64,000 bases of DNA from Pseudomonadota bacterium (GCA_029563075.1 JAKQTN010000044.1:1-64000); one strand, 5' to 3'. Positions 44,430 through 55,053 are shown, counted from the first letter of the stretch. The notes: generated by a model not told the origin, from the letters alone. A program made the numbers and translations.

Positions 44430-44753
44430 ATGGCAATCAGCTTAACCGAAGCGGCAGCAAACCGCGTAGAAAAATTCCTCGCCAACCGTGGCAAAGGCAT
44501 AGGCTTGCGCTTGGGCGTTAAAACTACGGGTTGTTCTGGCATGGCCTATACGCTAGAGTTTGTGGATGAATTAAATCCGGAAGATCTGGCATTTGAAAGC
44601 CACGGCGTAAAAGTGATTGTTGACCCGAAAAGCTTGGCCTATATAGACGGCACCGAGCTTGACTTCACCAAAGAAGGCTTGAATGAAGGCTTTAAGTTCA
44701 ACAACCCTAACGTTAAAGACGAGTGCGGCTGTGGTGAAAGCTTTACGGTGTGA
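44430..44753 (+). CDS. iscA: Fe-S cluster carrier IscA
   Basis: 107-residue A-type carrier. Conserved cysteines occur in [14 protein letters not shown] (first) and [11 protein letters not shown] (second and third), the standard C-Xn-CGC set. It takes clusters from IscU to [4Fe-4S] targets. The stop codon overlaps the GTG start of hscB. Confidence 0.97.
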   Translation: MAISLTEAAANRVEKFLANRGKGIGLRLGVKTTGCSGMAYTLEFVDELNPEDLAFESHGVKVIVDPKSLAYIDGTELDFTKEGLNEGFKFNNPNVKDECGCGESFTV

Positions 44754-45271
44754 CACAGAATTATTTTGAGCTGTTCGGGCTTAAGCCAATATTTAACCTA
44801 GATTTGGCAGCACTAGAAGGTAATTACCGCAAAATACAGTCTGAATCACATCCTGATCGTTTTGTGACCGCCTCAGGCGCAGAAAAACTGCAATCCATGC
44901 AAACCGCCACGCTTACCAACGAAGGTTACCAAACGCTGAAAATTCCAGCCAATCGCGCCAAATACATATTAGAGTTACAAGGTATCAATGCGATTGCAGA
45001 AACCAACACTGCCATGTCGGCTGAATTTTTGATGCAGCAGATGGAATGGCGCGAAGCTTTAGAAGATGCAAAAACAGAAAAAAATATTAAAGCTTTAGAA
45101 AGCTTACTGACAGAAATGCGAGCTGAAGCCAAAAATCTCCAGCTTAGTTTAGGTGATTTGCTGGACATTAAAAAAGATTACAAAGCCGCGACTGAAACCA
45201 CACGCAAACTGATTTTTATTGATAAAGTATGCGCGGATATAAGCAAGGCGATTGAGCAAATAGAGAATTAG
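44750..45271 (+). CDS. hscB: Co-chaperone HscB
   Basis: 173-residue J-domain protein with GTG start inside the iscA stop (GTGA). The J domain opens [20 protein letters not shown] and contains HPD in [11 protein letters not shown] near residue 35. The C-terminal helical domain binds IscU. It delivers IscU to HscA and stimulates its ATPase. 1 bp before hscA. Confidence 0.95.
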   Translation: MTQNYFELFGLKPIFNLDLAALEGNYRKIQSESHPDRFVTASGAEKLQSMQTATLTNEGYQTLKIPANRAKYILELQGINAIAETNTAMSAEFLMQQMEWREALEDAKTEKNIKALESLLTEMRAEAKNLQLSLGDLLDIKKDYKAATETTRKLIFIDKVCADISKAIEQIEN

Positions 45272-45272
45272 T

Positions 45273-47168
45273 ATGGCATTGTTGCAAATATCAGAACCTG
45301 GGCAATCCGCAGCACCTCATCAACACAAGCTGGCGGTGGGGATTGATTTGGGCACAACGAATTCACTGGTTGCCACAGTGCGCAGCGGCATGAGTACCGT
45401 GCTGCAAGATGAATATGGGCATGCCCTGCTGCCCTCTGTAGTACGCTACTTGCCAAATGGCGAGATCGCGGTTGGCCACGAAGCGCAAGCGCAGCAAAGC
45501 AGCGATCCTGTCAATACCATCGTCTCTGTCAAACGCTTTATGGGGCGCAGCCTGAATGACATCGCCGACCGGGCACACATTCCTTACCGCTTTGTAGAAG
45601 GCACCGATGCACAATCGGCTAGGTTATTGCTGATACAAACCCGCGCTGGCCTGAAAAGTCCGGTAGAAATCTCGGCAGAAATACTTAAAACGCTGAAAGC
45701 GCGTGCGGAAAAATCTCTGGGTGGTGAGCTGGTTGGCGCAGTGATTACAGTACCCGCCTATTTTGATGATGCACAGCGCCAGGCCACTAAAGACGCCGCA
45801 CGGCTAGCCGGGTTAAATGTGTTGCGCCTGTTAAACGAACCTACGGCCGCCGCTGTGGCCTACGGTTTGGATAATGCAGCTGAAGGCACTTATGTGATCT
45901 ACGATCTTGGTGGCGGAACGTTTGATGTTTCCATTCTAAAGCTCACTAAAGGCGTATTTGAAGTGCTTGCTACCAACGGCGATTCAGCCCTCGGTGGCGA
46001 TGATTTTGACCACCGCATCTATTGCTGGGTGCTGGATAAAATTCGCGAAAACAGCAGCAACTTTACCCCACTTGGCGAGCAAGACACTCGTTTGCTGCTC
46101 ACCAAAGCGCGCCAAGCCAAGGAATGGCTTACCGATAACTTTGAAGCTCAAATCGTCTGTCGCTTGAGTAACGGCACGCTGGTAGACGTCACACTGACTG
46201 CACCACAGTTTGTGGAGCTTACACAGCATCTTGTCGCCAAAACACTCTCCCCCACGCGCAAAGCCATGCGTGATGCTAACCTCACGCCCGGCGAAATCAA
46301 AGGCGTGGTGCTGGTAGGCGGTGCCACACGCATGCCGCATATCAGGCACGCTGTGCAGGAATATTTCAAACAAGAACCACTGACTAATCTGGACCCAGAC
46401 AAAGTGGTAGCGCTGGGTGCGGCCATACAAGCCAATGCACTTGCGGGAAATAGAAGCGATGATGATCTGCTGCTGCTAGATGTCACTCCGCTTTCGCTCG
46501 GGCTTGAAACCATGGGCGGCCTAGTGGAAAAAATCATTCCACGCAACTCCACATTGCCCATTGCTCGCGCACAGGAATTCACTACCTTTAAAGACGGTCA
46601 AACAGCCATGAGCATCCACGTATTGCAAGGTGAACGTGAACTGGTCAGCGACTGCCGCTCGCTCGCCCGTTTTGAGTTACGCGGCATTCCACCCATGGCG
46701 GCTGGCGCAGCGCGCATCCGTGTGACATTTACCGTCGATGCCGATGGTTTGCTCAGCGTTTCAGCCCGTGAAACCACCAGCAATGTCCAAGCCAATATTG
46801 TCGTTAAGCCAAGTTACGGCTTAAGCGAAGAACAAATTCTGGCTATGCTGCAAAGCAGCTTTAGCGCGGCAGAAAGTGACAAACAGGCACGCGCGCTGGC
46901 AGAAGCAAAAGTCGAGGCTGAGAGCCTGCTTACCGCGATCAATGCGGCGCTGGAGCGGGATGGCGACTTGTTAAACTCAATAGAAAGGCAAGAGATTGTC
47001 TCTCAAATAAATGCCCTGCAAGGCTTGCTGCAAGCGGGTAACAGCCATGCTATCCATCAAGCGACTGAAGCATTGAATACGGTAACCGAAAGCTTTGCCG
47101 CCAGACGCATGGACGCGAGCGTAAGCCGCGCCCTGGCAGGTAAAAATTTAGATAGTTTAGAGTTGTGA
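45273..47168 (+). CDS. hscA: Fe-S assembly chaperone HscA
   Basis: 631-residue specialised Hsp70. The ATPase domain shows [47 protein letters not shown] and [14 protein letters not shown]; the substrate domain starts after [14 protein letters not shown]. The ending lacks the DnaK EEVD-like tail, as usual for HscA. It uses ATP to release clusters from IscU. It lies in the middle of the isc operon, before fdx. Confidence 0.97.
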   Translation: MALLQISEPGQSAAPHQHKLAVGIDLGTTNSLVATVRSGMSTVLQDEYGHALLPSVVRYLPNGEIAVGHEAQAQQSSDPVNTIVSVKRFMGRSLNDIADRAHIPYRFVEGTDAQSARLLLIQTRAGLKSPVEISAEILKTLKARAEKSLGGELVGAVITVPAYFDDAQRQATKDAARLAGLNVLRLLNEPTAAAVAYGLDNAAEGTYVIYDLGGGTFDVSILKLTKGVFEVLATNGDSALGGDDFDHRIYCWVLDKIRENSSNFTPLGEQDTRLLLTKARQAKEWLTDNFEAQIVCRLSNGTLVDVTLTAPQFVELTQHLVAKTLSPTRKAMRDANLTPGEIKGVVLVGGATRMPHIRHAVQEYFKQEPLTNLDPDKVVALGAAIQANALAGNRSDDDLLLLDVTPLSLGLETMGGLVEKIIPRNSTLPIARAQEFTTFKDGQTAMSIHVLQGERELVSDCRSLARFELRGIPPMAAGAARIRVTFTVDADGLLSVSARETTSNVQANIVVKPSYGLSEEQILAMLQSSFSAAESDKQARALAEAKVEAESLLTAINAALERDGDLLNSIERQEIVSQINALQGLLQAGNSHAIHQATEALNTVTESFAARRMDASVSRALAGKNLDSLEL

Positions 47169-47180
47169 AAAAATAAACTT

Positions 47181-47522
47181 ATGCCACAAATTATTGTATT
47201 ACCGCATGTAGAACTCTGCCCAGAAGGCGCTGCGTTTGAAGCCAAAACCGGTGAATCAATCTGCCAGAATCTGCTGGACAACGAAATTGACATCGACCAT
47301 GCCTGCGATCAGGTATGCGCATGCACCACCTGCCATGTGATTGTGCGCGAAGGTTATAAGACCCTGAACGCGCCGGAAGAAAAGGAAGAAGACCTGCTCG
47401 ATAAAGCCTGGGGGCTGGAGCCGAACTCACGACTCTCTTGCCAGGCGATTGTGGGAAAAACCGATTTAGTGATTGAAATCCCAAAATACAGCATCAATAT
47501 GGCAAAGGAAGGCCATCGCTAA
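47181..47522 (+). CDS. fdx: ISC-type [2Fe-2S] ferredoxin
   Basis: 113-residue adrenodoxin-like ferredoxin that feeds electrons to cluster assembly. Ligands are in DHACDQVCACTTCHVIV (C-X5-C-X2-C) and LSCQAIVG. Last gene of the isc operon; no iscX follows. Its stop is three bases from the end of the convergent carbonic anhydrase gene. Confidence 0.96.
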   Translation: MPQIIVLPHVELCPEGAAFEAKTGESICQNLLDNEIDIDHACDQVCACTTCHVIVREGYKTLNAPEEKEEDLLDKAWGLEPNSRLSCQAIVGKTDLVIEIPKYSINMAKEGHR

Positions 47523-47525
47523 GTT

Positions 47526-48164
47526 TTAAACGATTAATGTGTCAGATAAAAAATTCACTTTGCCTGTTGCCAAGTCGTAAACACCACCAATCAGGCCAAT
47601 TTTTTTCTCATTTACCAAGTCTTCGATAATGTCGCTACTGTGCATAATTTGCTTGATTTGCGTTTTCACATTGAGTTCGCACACCTTGCTTACAAAGTCC
47701 TCATTATTGGAATCACGATGCTGCGTCACCGTTTTTTCCTGACGCACAGCTGGACGAATATGATTGATGATTTCGCCGATATGACCCTCCCTAAAATTAT
47801 CACAGGCCGCTTTCACCGCGCCACAGCTGGTATGCCCTAACACTACAATCAGCTTGGAGCCTAAATATTTGCTGGCAAACTCTAAACTGCCAATGGCTTT
47901 ATCAGATGCGATATTACCCGCCAACCGTACGCTGAAGACATCGCCCAAGGCTTGATCAAACAACATTTCTACTGGCGCGCGCGAATCGCTGCAACTTAAA
48001 AAAGAGGTAAACGGATGCTGTTTATCTTTAGTCAGATGAATTAAAGACTCAAAATCTTTTTTTGAAATTTGATTATTAACAAAGCGTTGATTGCCTTCAA
48101 TCAGAATATCCAGCGCCTCTTGTGGGGTCATTTTGTCACGGTCTAACAATGGGTGTTTATACAT
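47526..48164 (-). CDS. Beta-class carbonic anhydrase
   Basis: 212 residues. Zinc ligands and catalytic dyad are in FLSCSDSRAPVE (Cys and Asp-Arg) and VLGHTSCGAVKAA (His and Cys). It interconverts CO2 and bicarbonate, needed for carboxylation reactions. No signal peptide, so cytosolic. It stands alone on the minus strand and converges on fdx without a visible terminator. Confidence 0.93.
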   Translation of the reverse strand: MYKHPLLDRDKMTPQEALDILIEGNQRFVNNQISKKDFESLIHLTKDKQHPFTSFLSCSDSRAPVEMLFDQALGDVFSVRLAGNIASDKAIGSLEFASKYLGSKLIVVLGHTSCGAVKAACDNFREGHIGEIINHIRPAVRQEKTVTQHRDSNNEDFVSKVCELNVKTQIKQIMHSSDIIEDLVNEKKIGLIGGVYDLATGKVNFLSDTLIV

Positions 48165-48210
48165 TTAGCACTCCTCAATCAAACAGCCATGATTATACCT
48201 GACACATTCA

Positions 48211-49569
48211 TCAAAGCCCTTCGTCTGCAGGCCCAGATAACAACCAAAGTTGCCCATGCTCCACCAGCGCCGCATTATCGTGTTTAAGGTGAGATTGTGT
48301 CGTGCCTAAAAAATAACGCTTTTTGGCATCAAACCAGGAGGCTATTTTCAGCAGGTGTGTGACTTCTATAATGCCTGAGTGCTCATCATCTTCAGTCATA
48401 AAATGAGTGCCGCCCGCCAAGAAGAAGCTTGAATTAGATTGGGCAATCTTATGCGCTACATTGCGTACTGGGTCAAACTGCCAAATAGCCGCCAGGCGCG
48501 CATCTTTACCCGGATCTTCCTGAATCAGCACCTTGCCACCACTATCTACAACCAGGTTATCAAACATTTCCGCGCCCATATCACGTCCATTTAACAGCAC
48601 TTGCACACGCCCACCCAGCGCAGGCTGCGTCAAATCATCGAACTGTAACTGGTGCAGCTGTGTATTGCCGCCAATTTTATCGGTAGTCGTGAAATAAAAA
48701 ACATTGGGCTGTAGCGTATCCCATGCACCATCCTCAGGCCTTGCAAATAATGAAGCGCCTGACTTTGCAGCCTGCTCACGCAAGGCTTTGCCATCTAATG
48801 TTGATGCATCACTTAACTCCACCACACTGAACCGCGCACCAGCCACTTTAATCGCATAGAGGCGCCCACCCACTAAGCCTGCTTGCTCCGCAGGGTTACC
48901 TTGCAGACGCTTTTCGCCCATATACACCAGCACCAAACCATCATGCACATCATCCATGCCGATCACTAGGGTGCGATCACCCGTATGGGCATTGGCGAGC
49001 AGGTTTTCCCATGCGATCTTGCCTAAATCAGGCAAGACATAAGTGATGCCATTTAACGCGTGGGCATAAGCCAAACCACCGGCTTTATCTTCTTCACCAT
49101 TCAAAAAAAGCTGTTCGGCATACCCCTTACCGCTCGCGGCATTATACAAAGCAGATTGTGGGGCTAAATCCGCTGAACATAGCCGATTAAACGGCTTTAC
49201 AACGCCAATCGGTAATGTTGCCCGCACCAAGTCTGCGCCACTTTTCACCTGCAAACTTTCAACATCAATTACCCAGCGCGAAACAAAAGCGCCCTTTTGC
49301 CCATGCCTGCGCACTGCACCTTTTTCTGCGGCAATTTCATGATCCATTAACAAAGTAAAACTACCATCACCGTTAGCAAAAGCACCCAAGCCATCGGGTA
49401 CACCCACCATGGCGTAACCATTAGCGGCAGATTCACCTACCGTAAGAATAGGGCGCACCTCCCAACCTTGCTTGGATGGCTGAATATAAGCATCAGCTGC
49501 TACTGCCGGAATCGAAAAGAGCAGAAGTAAAGTAGCTCGGTATTTTGTCATTTTTCTCATCATGTACAT
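48211..49569 (-). CDS. Exported PhoX-like protein (DUF839)
   Basis: 452 residues with a signal peptide (hydrophobic LLLLFSIPAVAADA, about residue 26). The chain has beta-propeller-like repeats with LLMDHEIAAEKGAVRRHG near 75, MDDVHDGLVLVYMGEK, and LIQEDPGKDARLAAIWQFDP near 345, reminiscent of DUF839/PhoX-type calcium-dependent phosphatases. Activity is not proven. It lies downstream of the phosphate porin but beyond a strong terminator, so it probably has its own promoter. In-frame ATGs at 49569, 49563, 49560 and 49551 leave the start open. Confidence 0.75.
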   Translation of the reverse strand: MYMMRKMTKYRATLLLLFSIPAVAADAYIQPSKQGWEVRPILTVGESAANGYAMVGVPDGLGAFANGDGSFTLLMDHEIAAEKGAVRRHGQKGAFVSRWVIDVESLQVKSGADLVRATLPIGVVKPFNRLCSADLAPQSALYNAASGKGYAEQLFLNGEEDKAGGLAYAHALNGITYVLPDLGKIAWENLLANAHTGDRTLVIGMDDVHDGLVLVYMGEKRLQGNPAEQAGLVGGRLYAIKVAGARFSVVELSDASTLDGKALREQAAKSGASLFARPEDGAWDTLQPNVFYFTTTDKIGGNTQLHQLQFDDLTQPALGGRVQVLLNGRDMGAEMFDNLVVDSGGKVLIQEDPGKDARLAAIWQFDPVRNVAHKIAQSNSSFFLAGGTHFMTEDDEHSGIIEVTHLLKIASWFDAKKRYFLGTTQSHLKHDNAALVEHGQLWLLSGPADEGL

Positions 49570-49591
49570 TGTAGTCTTTCAAGCTAAAAAA

Positions 49592-49614
49592 AAGCCCGCT
49601 GCAAAAGCGGGCTT
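49592..49614 (-). terminator. Rho-independent terminator after the phosphate porin gene
   Basis: Nine-bp perfect stem AAGCCCGCT/AGCGGGCTT with a 5-nt loop, followed on the minus strand by eight T residues. It lies 40 bp beyond the porin stop codon. Confidence 0.88.
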
Positions 49615-49653
49615 AAAATTCGTGACAAGGAGTCACTTCGAGATAAACTTAAA

Positions 49654-51156
49654 TTAGAACATCCATTGTGCGCGCATGATCAATGCTTTTTCATCATCTA
49701 CGCGTTTGTTGTTAACGATTACACCGCCCGTTGCACCGCCAATCACGTCACTGAAATCAGTATCCACGTAGTTCAGCATCAAACGTGTATTCGATGTCGG
49801 CAAGAACTTAATGCCTGCTGTCCATGCTTCAGCCTTAGCGAAACCAGCTGCCTTGGTAGCTATAGCAGCATCGGCTGTGCCCACGCCTAGACCAAGACCA
49901 CTGGCGTTAAAGTCTGATGCATCAAATTCGCTGTAACGCAAACCTAACTCCCACAAACCACCTTTGAAGGTTGTTGGATCGAAATCATTTTTAGGTTTCA
50001 AGCCACCAAATACGCCACCTTTGTATGCGTCTGCATAAGCCTCGCCTGTAATTGTCCATAAAGCCTCTGCGTACCAGTTTTTAATATCTGCATCATAGCT
50101 TCGAGTTGCTGATGATTTGAAATCAAAACCCGCCTTCATCCATTCGCCTTGTACTTTGAACGGTCCGTAAGCAACCACACCTTCCAAACCTAAACGACTA
50201 CGGTCAACAGATTCATAAAATGTTGTTGATGCTGCCGATGTTGCTGGAGCACGGAAAAAAGTCGCGCCGCGCGCTTCAGTACGACCAGCGACACCTGCAG
50301 TTGAAGCATGGGGAATATCACCTTCTGAGAATGAAACACCTGCGTGCAACACCATGTCTTTGTTGCCCATAATTTCAGCAAAGTTGGCAGTCACGCGACC
50401 AATCACATCTTTACCATCTTCACGAATATCAGACTCGGCATTTTTGGCGTTACCATTTGAGCCAGCCAAGGCGTAAGTCACACCAGTAAACGGCGTACCA
50501 TGTACCATCAAACCGATTTCTTTAGCCGGTGCCAAAGCATTCACAAATGAACGCTCCATAAAATCAATGTTGTTAGAACTGGTCAATTCTTCCAGGTTCA
50601 TCGGCATTTTGAATTGGCCAAAACGGAATTGCACAGGCTTCCACCAGGCAACATTCAAATAACCAACATCTAGTGTCGTAGTATTACCAAGGTCGGCCAC
50701 CACTTCAGCTTCATAATAGTCTTTCCATGCTGCTTTAAAGCCCAAACGTGCACGGCGAATATCAAAGGTATCAGTTACGTTTGTTACATTGCCAATTGAA
50801 TTAGTAGTAGGTGTCGTTGGAGCTGCATTTGTTTTACCATCGTTATAATCAAAAAAGCGATAGTCGGCATGTACACGGCCATTGATAGAGGCTTTGAACT
50901 TGCCATCGCCACTTTCAAAGCTCAGGCCATCTTTGTATTTTGCTGAAACAGCTGATTCTTTTTTCTTTTCAGCGGCTTCTTTTTCGCCTGTGCGACCTTT
51001 CATTAAAAGCGCGCCTTCTTCTTCGGTCAACACGCCTTTTGCCATCAGCGCATTTACGATATCATCGGTTGTATCTGCCATGGCGCTTGCGCCAACCCCT
51101 AATAAAACCGTACCAGCAAGTGTTGCTGCAACCAAACTGCGTAATTTAAAATTCAT
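49654..51156 (-). CDS. oprO: Phosphate-selective porin (OprO/OprP family)
   Basis: 500 residues. A signal peptide to about residue 28 (ASAMADT) is followed by a short helical region with TGEKEAAEKKKESA that may form the trimer-stabilising coil, then a beta-barrel. KASINGRVHADYRFFD opens the barrel, RRARLGFKAAWKDYYEAEV is the family block, and MRAQWMF ends in Phe as outer-membrane proteins do. OprO/P porins pass phosphate or polyphosphate. A Pho box about 51-79 bp upstream makes starvation induction likely. Confidence 0.92.
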   Translation of the reverse strand: MNFKLRSLVAATLAGTVLLGVGASAMADTTDDIVNALMAKGVLTEEEGALLMKGRTGEKEAAEKKKESAVSAKYKDGLSFESGDGKFKASINGRVHADYRFFDYNDGKTNAAPTTPTTNSIGNVTNVTDTFDIRRARLGFKAAWKDYYEAEVVADLGNTTTLDVGYLNVAWWKPVQFRFGQFKMPMNLEELTSSNNIDFMERSFVNALAPAKEIGLMVHGTPFTGVTYALAGSNGNAKNAESDIREDGKDVIGRVTANFAEIMGNKDMVLHAGVSFSEGDIPHASTAGVAGRTEARGATFFRAPATSAASTTFYESVDRSRLGLEGVVAYGPFKVQGEWMKAGFDFKSSATRSYDADIKNWYAEALWTITGEAYADAYKGGVFGGLKPKNDFDPTTFKGGLWELGLRYSEFDASDFNASGLGLGVGTADAAIATKAAGFAKAEAWTAGIKFLPTSNTRLMLNYVDTDFSDVIGGATGGVIVNNKRVDDEKALIMRAQWMF

Positions 51157-51206
51157 AAAAATCCCCTGTTGTTTCGTTTAATAAAAGTTTTCAACAGGCG
51201 AATTTT

Positions 51207-51235
51207 GAGACAGTTATATGACAATCTGATGACAA
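51207..51235 (-). promoter_or_regulatory. Pho box (three half-sites) before the porin gene
   Basis: Minus strand reads TTGTCAT CAGA TTGTCAT ATAA CTGTCTC, three half-sites at exact 11-bp steps. A CAAAAT -10-like element begins 10 bp after the second half-site. Confidence 0.78.
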
Positions 51236-51278
51236 AGAACTATTTTGATAATAAACTGTTGTGTTTCTGCCACAACTA

Positions 51279-51306
51279 AAAAAGCCGTCACTCAGGACGG
51301 CTTTTT
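51279..51306 (-). terminator. Rho-independent terminator after lysS
   Basis: Eleven-bp perfect stem AAAAAGCCGTC/GACGGCTTTTT with a 6-nt loop, 15 bp after the lysS stop. It could act in both directions and also insulates the porin promoter. Confidence 0.88.
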
Positions 51307-51320
51307 AATTACTGAAAAAC

Positions 51321-52847
51321 TTAAGCTTCTGGCCGCATATGCGGGAAGAGAATCACATCGCGTATGCTGGGGCTGTCGGTAATGAGCATCACTAAACGAT
51401 CAATGCCAATACCACAGCCGCCTGCAGGCGGCATGCCGTATTCCAGCGCCCGGATAAAATCTGCATCGTAAAACATCGCCTCTTGATCGCCCGCCTCTTT
51501 GGCTTTCATCTGCGCATGGAAGCGCGCGGCCTGATCTTCCGCATCGTTTAACTCGCTAAAGCCATTCGCCATTTCGCGGCCCGTAATGAACAGTTCAAAG
51601 CGCTCGGTGATTTCTGGGTTTTTATCCGAAGCACGTGCCAAGGGTGAAACTTCTACCGGGTAATCAACAATATAAGTCGGCTGCCACAAATGCGCTTCGG
51701 CCGTTTCCTCAAACAGGCTCAGCTGGAGCGAACCCAGGCCAGCATGTTCGAATACTTTGATACCGCGCTTGTAGAGCTCAACCCGTAAAAACTCCGCATC
51801 ATGCAATTGTGCCAGCGTGTATTCCGGTGCATATTTTTGTATCGCTCCTACAATAGTCAGGCGCTCGAACGGTTTGCTTAAATCTACTTCTTTGCCGTCA
51901 TATTGCAATACCGCAGTACCGCGCGCGGCAATGGCGGCAGCGCGAATGCACTGCTCGGTGAAGTCCATCAGCCAGCGGTAATCCGTGTAGGCCGCATAAA
52001 ACTCCATCATGGTAAATTCCGGGTTATGGCGAACGCTTAAGCCTTCGTTACGGAAGTTACGGTTCATTTCAAACACACGCTCAAAACCGCCTACCACAAG
52101 ACGTTTCAAATACAATTCCGGCGCGATGCGCATGAACATCTGCATATCCAGCGCGTTATGATGCGTAGTAAACGGCTTGGCTGCTGCACCACCGGGGATG
52201 GGGTGCAGCATGGGCGTTTCTACTTCCAGGAATTCATTCTGAATCATAAAGTTACGAATCGCAGAAACCACTTTGCTGCGCGCTACAAACGTCGCACGGG
52301 CTTCTTCAGAGGTAATCAAATCAACATAACGCTGACGGTATTTGACTTCCTGATCCTGTAGGCCATGAAATTTCTCTGGCAATGGGCGCAATGATTTTGT
52401 CAGCAAGCGCAATTCGGTGACTTTAACCGAAAGCTCGCCGGTTTTGGTTTTAAATAAATAACCTGTCGCGCCAATAATGTCGCCCAAATCCCAATGTTTA
52501 AAAGCCTCATAGGTCGCTTCTTCTAGATTGCTGCTGCCAATAAACAACTGAATACGGCCGCTTTTATCTTGAATAGTCGCAAAGCTCGCCTTGCCCATCA
52601 CACGCTTCAGCATCATGCGACCAGCCACTTTTACATTTACGGCATTTGCTTCAAAGGCTTCATTTTCTGTGCCTCCGTGAGCCGCATGGATATTGGCTGC
52701 CAAGGCATCTGGTTTGAAGTCGTTTGGAAAGGCAACTCCTTGTGAACGAATAGCCTTGAGCTTTTCACGGCGCTCGGCGATAACGTGGTTTTCATCCACT
52801 TGTACTATTTCCTGACTTGGTAGATTTTCTTGCTCGTTCACACTCAT
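51321..52847 (-). CDS. lysS: Lysyl-tRNA synthetase (class II)
   Basis: 508 residues. The OB-fold anticodon domain includes [23 protein letters not shown] near 70. Class II motifs: motif 2 in [23 protein letters not shown] near 265 and motif 3 in [15 protein letters not shown] near 478. It charges tRNA-Lys. The ATG overlaps the prfB stop by four bases, the prfB-lysS pair conserved in many proteobacteria. Confidence 0.97.
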   Translation of the reverse strand: MSVNEQENLPSQEIVQVDENHVIAERREKLKAIRSQGVAFPNDFKPDALAANIHAAHGGTENEAFEANAVNVKVAGRMMLKRVMGKASFATIQDKSGRIQLFIGSSNLEEATYEAFKHWDLGDIIGATGYLFKTKTGELSVKVTELRLLTKSLRPLPEKFHGLQDQEVKYRQRYVDLITSEEARATFVARSKVVSAIRNFMIQNEFLEVETPMLHPIPGGAAAKPFTTHHNALDMQMFMRIAPELYLKRLVVGGFERVFEMNRNFRNEGLSVRHNPEFTMMEFYAAYTDYRWLMDFTEQCIRAAAIAARGTAVLQYDGKEVDLSKPFERLTIVGAIQKYAPEYTLAQLHDAEFLRVELYKRGIKVFEHAGLGSLQLSLFEETAEAHLWQPTYIVDYPVEVSPLARASDKNPEITERFELFITGREMANGFSELNDAEDQAARFHAQMKAKEAGDQEAMFYDADFIRALEYGMPPAGGCGIGIDRLVMLITDSPSIRDVILFPHMRPEA

Positions 52848-53948
52848 ACTCCCTGCTTCAAACTCTCTGTAATAAATGGGTCAAGGTCGCCATCCAGCAC
52901 ACCTTGGGTATTGCCGATTTCCACGCCGGTACGCAAATCCTTGATACGCGACTGATCCAGCACATAGCTTCTAATCTGATGCCCCCAGCCGATATCGGTT
53001 TTGGCGTCCTCAAGGGCTTGTTTTTCCTGATTACGTTTGTTCAGTTCCAGATTGTAAAGTGCGCCTTTGAGCATATTCATGGCCTCGGCGCGGTTGCGGT
53101 GCTGCGACCGGTCATTCTGGCACTGCACCACGGTATTAGTTGGAATATGCGTAATGCGCACAGCGGAATCGGTTTTGTTAATGTGCTGACCACCTGCGCC
53201 AGAAGCGCGATAAGTATCGATGCGCAAATCAGCAGGATTGATGTCGATTTCAATGGAATCATCTACTTCCGGGAATACCTGCACGCTGGCGAACGAGGTA
53301 TGGCGCTTGGCGTTGGAATCAAACGGCGATTTACGCACCAGGCGATGCACGCCATTTTCAGTGCGTAACGTGCCATAGGCATAATCGCCAGAAACCTTAA
53401 TCGACGCACCTTTGATGCCTGCCACGTCACCTTCGGATTCTTCCAGCACTTCCACCTTGAAGCCTTTGCGCTCGCAGTAACGCAAATACATGCGCAACAG
53501 CATATTGGCCCAATCCTGTGCCTCGGTGCCACCGCTGCCGGATTGAAACTCGATAAAGCAATTGTTGGCATCCATAGGCTGCGAAAACATGCGCCTGAAC
53601 TCCATCTCGGTGATTTGTTTTTCCAACGCTTCAGAATCCGCTGCGATACTCAACAAAGTGTCGTCATCGTTTTCTTCCCGCGCCATTTCAAACAGCTCAC
53701 GGCTATCATTCAAACTGGCTTCCAGACCTTGCAGGTTATGCACCACAAGCTCCAGCTCACGCTTTTCTTTGCCTAGTTTTTGCGCTTTCTCGGAATTGTC
53801 CCAAACTTTGGGGTCTTCTAATAAACCGTTAACTTCTTCTAACTTTTGTAACTTATTCTCAAAGTCAAAGATACCCCCGAAGGGCAAGATTGCGCTCGCT
53901 TAAATCAGCGAGGCGATTAGCGATGATATTGAGTTGTTCGGCTTCCAT
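52844..53948 (-). CDS. prfB: Peptide chain release factor 2 with programmed +1 frameshift
   Basis: Two frames joined: ATG 53948 to CTT at 53868, one base (53867) skipped, then 53866 down to 52844, about 367 residues in all. The first 27 codons ([13 protein letters not shown]... ending LRGYL) end at an in-frame TGA, and reading resumes at [13 protein letters not shown]. The GGQ motif lies in [14 protein letters not shown], and the stop-recognition SPF is in [17 protein letters not shown]2 ends translation at UAA and UGA and controls its own level through the shift. It is followed by lysS. Confidence 0.95.
53864..53879 (-). promoter_or_regulatory. prfB programmed frameshift site
   Basis: CGGGGG TAT CTT TGA C on the minus strand: internal Shine-Dalgarno-like G run, slippery CTT-T, in-frame TGA followed by C. 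This is the classical RF2 autoregulatory site. Confidence 0.95.
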
Positions 53949-53992
53949 GATTACTGCTGCTTGACTTGAAAACAAGATTATACAGCAAACCT

Positions 53993-54412
53993 TTACTTGC
54001 TTTGATGCCCTTGCGCATTCACCACTTCACCATCTTCTTTGGTAAAGGTACCGATACCCGAATTTTCCAGAATATCCAGCACAAGCTCGGATGGACGGCA
54101 TAATTTAACACCTTTTGCTGTCACCACAATCGGGCGGTTAATTAGGATCGGGTGCTGCATCATGGCGTCAATCAGCGCATCGTCAGACAAGCTCAAATCA
54201 TCAAACCCAAGCTCAACATACGGCGTGCCTTTTTCGCGCAATAGCTGGCGCGGGGTAATACCCATTTTTGAAATTAACTCAACCAGCTTTTCGCGGCTTG
54301 GCGGCGTTTTAAGATATTCAATCACCACCGGCTCTACGCCGCTGGCGCGTATCATCGCCAAGGTGTTGCGCGATGTGCCGCAGGCCGGGTTGTGATAAAT
54401 AGCGACACTCAT
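53993..54412 (-). CDS. arsC: Arsenate reductase (glutaredoxin-coupled ArsC)
   Basis: 139 residues of the thioredoxin-fold ArsC family. Catalytic Cys11 lies in HNPACGTSRNTL; the oxyanion arginines are in LLREKGTPY, NRPIVV and LCRPSELV. It reduces arsenate to arsenite with glutathione and glutaredoxin. Its start overlaps the aquaporin stop by four bases, so the reductase and a probable arsenite channel are made together. Confidence 0.93.
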   Translation of the reverse strand: MSVAIYHNPACGTSRNTLAMIRASGVEPVVIEYLKTPPSREKLVELISKMGITPRQLLREKGTPYVELGFDDLSLSDDALIDAMMQHPILINRPIVVTAKGVKLCRPSELVLDILENSGIGTFTKEDGEVVNAQGHQSK

Positions 54413-55053
54413 TTCGACTCAACCTTAATTAAAATTGATATTAGCAAAATGGCAACCAATTGTGCAGAGACAAAACCCAGCACGTCAGCAGGATGGATGC
54501 CCACAAAAGTATTGGTTAGGCTTCTGGCCAGCGTGACCGCCGGATTTGCAAAAAAAGTAGAGGAAGTAAACCAGTATCCAGCGGTGACCGTCAATGCCAC
54601 CAGCATCGCTACTTTTTCATTGGCATACTTTACGCCCAATCGGATGACAGATAACAAAACGAGTGCAGCTACCAGCTCGCTTACCCAAATGCCCAAGCCA
54701 TGCCTGGGCTTGGTTGAAGCCTGAATCATCGGCATGGCAAACATCACATGTGTTACCCAAACCCCCGAAACTGCACCTATGATTTGCGCGGTGACATAGC
54801 CGAATAAGGCCTGGACGTTGAGTGCACCAGCACGCCAGAACATGATGCTGACTACCGGGTTGAAATGTGCACCAGAGATTGGCGCAAGCAAGGTAATCAG
54901 CACATACAAGCCGCAGCCCGTGGCAATGCTGTTGCCTAGCAACGCTACGGCCGCATTGCTGGCGCCTAACGCTTCTCCCATGATGCCAGAACCTGTCACG
55001 ACAGCAAGCAGTAACGCGGTGCCAATATATTCTGCAATTATTTTGTTTTTCAT
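54409..55053 (-). CDS. Aquaglyceroporin-type channel (AqpS-like), probable arsenite exit
   Basis: 214-residue MIP-family channel with six predicted membrane spans. The two half-helix motifs are HFNPVVS (first, NPV instead of NPA) and FFANPAVTLAR (second, NPA). Coupling to arsC recalls AqpS, which replaces ArsB in Sinorhizobium and lets arsenite made inside the cell leave passively. General water or glycerol transport is the alternative. It is divergent from the phosphate transporter pit, and its start is 5 bp from a Pho box. Confidence 0.88.
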   Translation of the reverse strand: MKNKIIAEYIGTALLLAVVTGSGIMGEALGASNAAVALLGNSIATGCGLYVLITLLAPISGAHFNPVVSIMFWRAGALNVQALFGYVTAQIIGAVSGVWVTHVMFAMPMIQASTKPRHGLGIWVSELVAALVLLSVIRLGVKYANEKVAMLVALTVTAGYWFTSSTFFANPAVTLARSLTNTFVGIHPADVLGFVSAQLVAILLISILIKVESK

